Shown here: positions 52,824 to 54,465 of the stretch, in pieces | How positions within the stretch are numbered: position 1 is the first letter of the stretch | Layout: each line of letters opens with the position of its first letter | Source of the DNA: Bacteroides sp. CAG:927 | GTDB lineage: Bacteria > Bacteroidota > Bacteroidia > Bacteroidales > Muribaculaceae | DNA: 54,465 nucleotides | Assembly (NCBI GenBank): GCA_000431155.1 | Contig: HF985646.1 | Location: forward strand, 20,720 to 75,184 | Reading direction: 5' to 3' | The notes under the pieces: generated by a model | Seen by the model: only the letters and a program-made list of their open reading frames with translations | What the model was told of the DNA's origin: nothing | The model's database searches: none | Program-made: the position numbers and the translations under genes

Positions 52824-53429
52824 TTAGCTTTCTGCCGGGGCTTCATCTGATGTGGCATCGCTGCCAAGTCCTTTCAGTGCTTCCCAGCGCGGGTCCGTGG
52901 TTTGCTGTTCGGCATCGATATTGTCTATCTCGTCTATCAGCTCGTCCTCAAGGTCGGCATCCATATCGTCCGGCCTGTGGGCACGGTGCTTTTTGAGCAT
53001 GGCGGTCATCTGCCTGTTGCATTTGCCCAACGGATGCACATGCTTTATGGGTATCTGAAGGGCTATGGTGTCGTAGAGCATATATGCCACGTTGAGGTAG
53101 TTGTCGCTCTCCGGTATTATCAGCAGGTCATCACTGTCATCATTGTAGTCCTCGCCGTATTTCACTGTGAAGTGATATGTGGTGTCTATGGGCCATTCAA
53201 GATTGTCAAGACAGCGATCGCAAATCAGTGTGAGCACACCTTCTATATCAAAGGTGAGGTCATATATGTCGTCCTTGTGTACAACGGTGAGCTTCACATC
53301 CACATCCGCATCGTGGATGTCTGCGCTCTCCATGTTCATAAAGAACTGCTTACCGAGCCGATACTCAAAGGTTTGAGTGCCGACCGGCATGCTCTTCAAT
53401 GCCAATTTATATTCTGTAAACTTTCCCAC
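52824..53429 (-). CDS. DUF177 (YceD-like) protein, ribosome-linked
   Basis: The product has 201 residues with GTG start at 53429 (no ATG is available upstream in frame). The family core is LTLICDRCLDNLEWPI (about 88-103) and a later Cys is in HPLGKCNRQM. A long acidic region ends the protein (DADLEDELIDEIDNID). YceD proteins are nearly always beside rpmF and act in 23S rRNA or ribosome assembly. It is first in the DUF177-rpmF-fabH unit, read from 53458-53488. Confidence 0.9.
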   Translation of the reverse strand: MGKFTEYKLALKSMPVGTQTFEYRLGKQFFMNMESADIHDADVDVKLTVVHKDDIYDLTFDIEGVLTLICDRCLDNLEWPIDTTYHFTVKYGEDYNDDSDDLLIIPESDNYLNVAYMLYDTIALQIPIKHVHPLGKCNRQMTAMLKKHRAHRPDDMDADLEDELIDEIDNIDAEQQTTDPRWEALKGLGSDATSDEAPAES

Positions 53430-53457
53430 AATGCAATTGCGTGTTGAAAAAACTTTG

Positions 53458-53488
53458 CAAAGTTATGTATTTCTTTCCATATTATCAA
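53458..53488 (-). promoter_or_regulatory. Promoter of DUF177-rpmF-fabH
   Basis: On the minus strand GTTG (53489-53486), 20 bases, and a perfect TAACTTTG (53465-53458) are found. The -7 overlaps a 14-bp palindrome AACTTTGCAAAGTT (53451-53464). The leader is about 20 bases. Confidence 0.65.
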
Positions 53489-53522
53489 CTTTCCGCCTAA
53501 AAAATCTTTTTCAGGCGGAAAG
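53489..53522. terminator. Hairpin downstream of the sialidase gene
   Basis: A 10-bp stem (CTTTCCGCCT at 53489-53498 against AGGCGGAAAG at 53513-53522) is extended by an A-run/T-run loop. It follows the sialidase stop by about 60 bases, with no T-run after the stem. Confidence 0.55.
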
Positions 53523-53556
53523 CATAATCCGGCGCATCAGTCGCCGTTGTGTCGTA

Positions 53557-53592
53557 TGTGGCTATTATTTTATATGTGGCTATTATTTTATA
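53557..53592. repeat. 18-bp perfect tandem duplication across the sialidase stop
   Basis: TGTGGCTATTATTTTATA occurs twice in direct succession (53557-53574 and 53575-53592). The second copy covers the stop codon and last two codons of the sialidase on the minus strand. Confidence 0.9.
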
Positions 53593-54465
53593 GGTGTAAG
53601 AAATTCCTCGGGGCTGATGCGGGTAAACCATATGCGGTAGCCTCCGCTCTGCCGTTCGCCGCAATTGCCTATTGCCTCCTCCGTAAGTATTCCTATTGAG
53701 CCGTCAGGAAGTTCTGCCATTGACGAGTACGCTCCCGGTGCACGGCTCACAAGGTGCGTCGGTGTCCATGTCCCTCCGTTGTCATCGCTCCGGTATATCG
53801 TTATGTCCTCACGGAACTTGCCCGGTGCCGGCAGAGAGTGCAGCAGCAAGTCCTTCCCGCCGTGGGTGTAGCGTATTATGGAGCCGTTGCAGGCCGCTGC
53901 GTGCAGTGATTTGCCCGGTTGCGGTTCGCTCCATGTGGTGCCCTTGTCGGTTGAGGTGGCGAAAATGCGCTTGCCGTTGTAGCGGCCTCCGCCCCAGCGG
54001 TTGCGGATTGACATTAGCAGGGTGCCGTCGGCCAGCTCCACGATCTTTGATTCGTCGCCGTCAAGGGTTGCCGGATTCTTGCTCACATGCCATGTATGCC
54101 CTCGGTCATCGCTGTATATTGCATATACCGGAAAACATTCCACGCCGGCCTGACGGGTGATGAGTGCAAAGATGATGCGGCCGTTTTTCAGCTGTAGGGC
54201 GCGTCCCGATATGGCGAATGCGCTGTTGCATTTGATGGGCTGTTTGCCAAGGGAGTCGGTTGTGAGTATCTGCGGATTGATGTCCACGGCTTTTTCCCAT
54301 GTCAGTCCGTTGTCTTTGGAGCGCGACACGCTTATGTGTCCCGGAGTGGTCTGCCACAGACCGTTTCCGTGAGTTGAAATCACTATTATTTCGCCTGTCT
54401 TTTTGTCCACCACTACTGCAGGGTCGCCGTACCCTCCTATGCTGTCATGCTCGGCAATAAGGATA
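53583..54465 (-). CDS. Exo-alpha-sialidase (BNR/Asp-box), C-terminal part
   Basis: About 293 residues are visible. The gene runs off the window at 54465, so the start and signal peptide are missing. The visible part begins ILIAEHDSIGGYGDPAVVVD. Asp-box repeats (S-x-D-x-G-x-T-W) are clear: SRSKDNGLTW, YSDDRGHTW, STDKGTTW and RSDDNGGTW. The pattern belongs to GH33 propellers. KIVELADGTLLMSIRN holds a conserved Arg that would contact the sialate carboxyl group. It would release sialic acid from host glycans. The stop lies within an 18-bp tandem duplication. Confidence 0.9.
   Translation of the reverse strand, partial: ILIAEHDSIGGYGDPAVVVDKKTGEIIVISTHGNGLWQTTPGHISVSRSKDNGLTWEKAVDINPQILTTDSLGKQPIKCNSAFAISGRALQLKNGRIIFALITRQAGVECFPVYAIYSDDRGHTWHVSKNPATLDGDESKIVELADGTLLMSIRNRWGGGRYNGKRIFATSTDKGTTWSEPQPGKSLHAAACNGSIIRYTHGGKDLLLHSLPAPGKFREDITIYRSDDNGGTWTPTHLVSRAPGAYSSMAELPDGSIGILTEEAIGNCGERQSGGYRIWFTRISPEEFLTPIK

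Overview
The window comes from a chromosome of a Bacteroidales bacterium, most likely of the Muribaculaceae/Prevotella side of the order. The family placement is inference. The order rests on several signs: promoters of the form TTTG-N20-TAnnTTTG, a fused SecDF, C-terminal type IX secretion (T9SS) sorting tails, an outer-membrane beta-barrel protein with an N-terminal carboxypeptidase-regulatory-like domain, and the DUF177-rpmF-fabH-era-der order. The enzyme set (GH2 beta-galactosidase, GH84 hexosaminidase, sialidase, N-acetylhexosamine-kinase-like protein) fits a gut commensal that feeds on mucin or host glycans. No rRNA, CRISPR array, insertion sequence or intact prophage was found. There is one tRNA (Gly, anticodon CCC) and one clear pseudogene.

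Layout. 1-3.7 kb: the 3' end of ferritin, an outer-membrane beta-barrel protein and a small Pro/Gly-rich lipoprotein. 3.7-8.5 kb: a large secreted GH2 enzyme with three C-terminal beta modules and a T9SS tail. 8.6-15.6 kb: a tripartite RND efflux operon with lpxA as its last gene. 15.7-26.7 kb: an envelope-biogenesis block on the minus strand (guaB, PPIase, PPIase, OstA-like, GH84), interrupted by a plus-strand BspA-type leucine-rich-repeat pseudogene. 26.8-29.8 kb: plsC, groES-groEL and tRNA-Gly. 29.8-35.2 kb: alkaline phosphatase-purN, a DUF3108-like protein, a MscS channel and a His-rich CobW-type GTPase. 35.5-38.8 kb: a T9SS-secreted protein, an orphan HypE-like protein and an EamA transporter. 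38.9-43.0 kb: secDF and a sugar-kinase-like gene. 43.1-47.8 kb: a beta-helix lipoprotein, an unrecognised 832-residue protein and a polyferredoxin membrane protein. 47.8-53.4 kb: oxyR, a SemiSWEET transporter, der, era, fabH, rpmF and DUF177. 53.6 kb to the end: the C-terminal part of a sialidase.

How the genes work together. Several transcription units can be bounded by promoter and terminator signals read directly: efflux-lpxA (15565 to 8572), the GH2 enzyme alone (8544 to 3687), PPIase-ostA-GH84 (21685 to 15651) and DUF177-rpmF-fabH (53488 to 51449), with der on its own internal promoter. Envelope assembly recurs throughout: periplasmic foldases, OstA-like protein, LpxA, SecDF, PlsC and FabH. 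The most unusual points are a sigma-54-like groES promoter, a perfect 17-bp inverted repeat at a frameshift in the pseudogene, an RND pump with two extra predicted membrane helices, lpxA as tail of an efflux operon, and the two-gene unit of an uncharacterised protein and a beta-helix lipoprotein at 43.1-47.0 kb. The last is the best candidate for something undescribed, but the sequence alone does not reveal its function.
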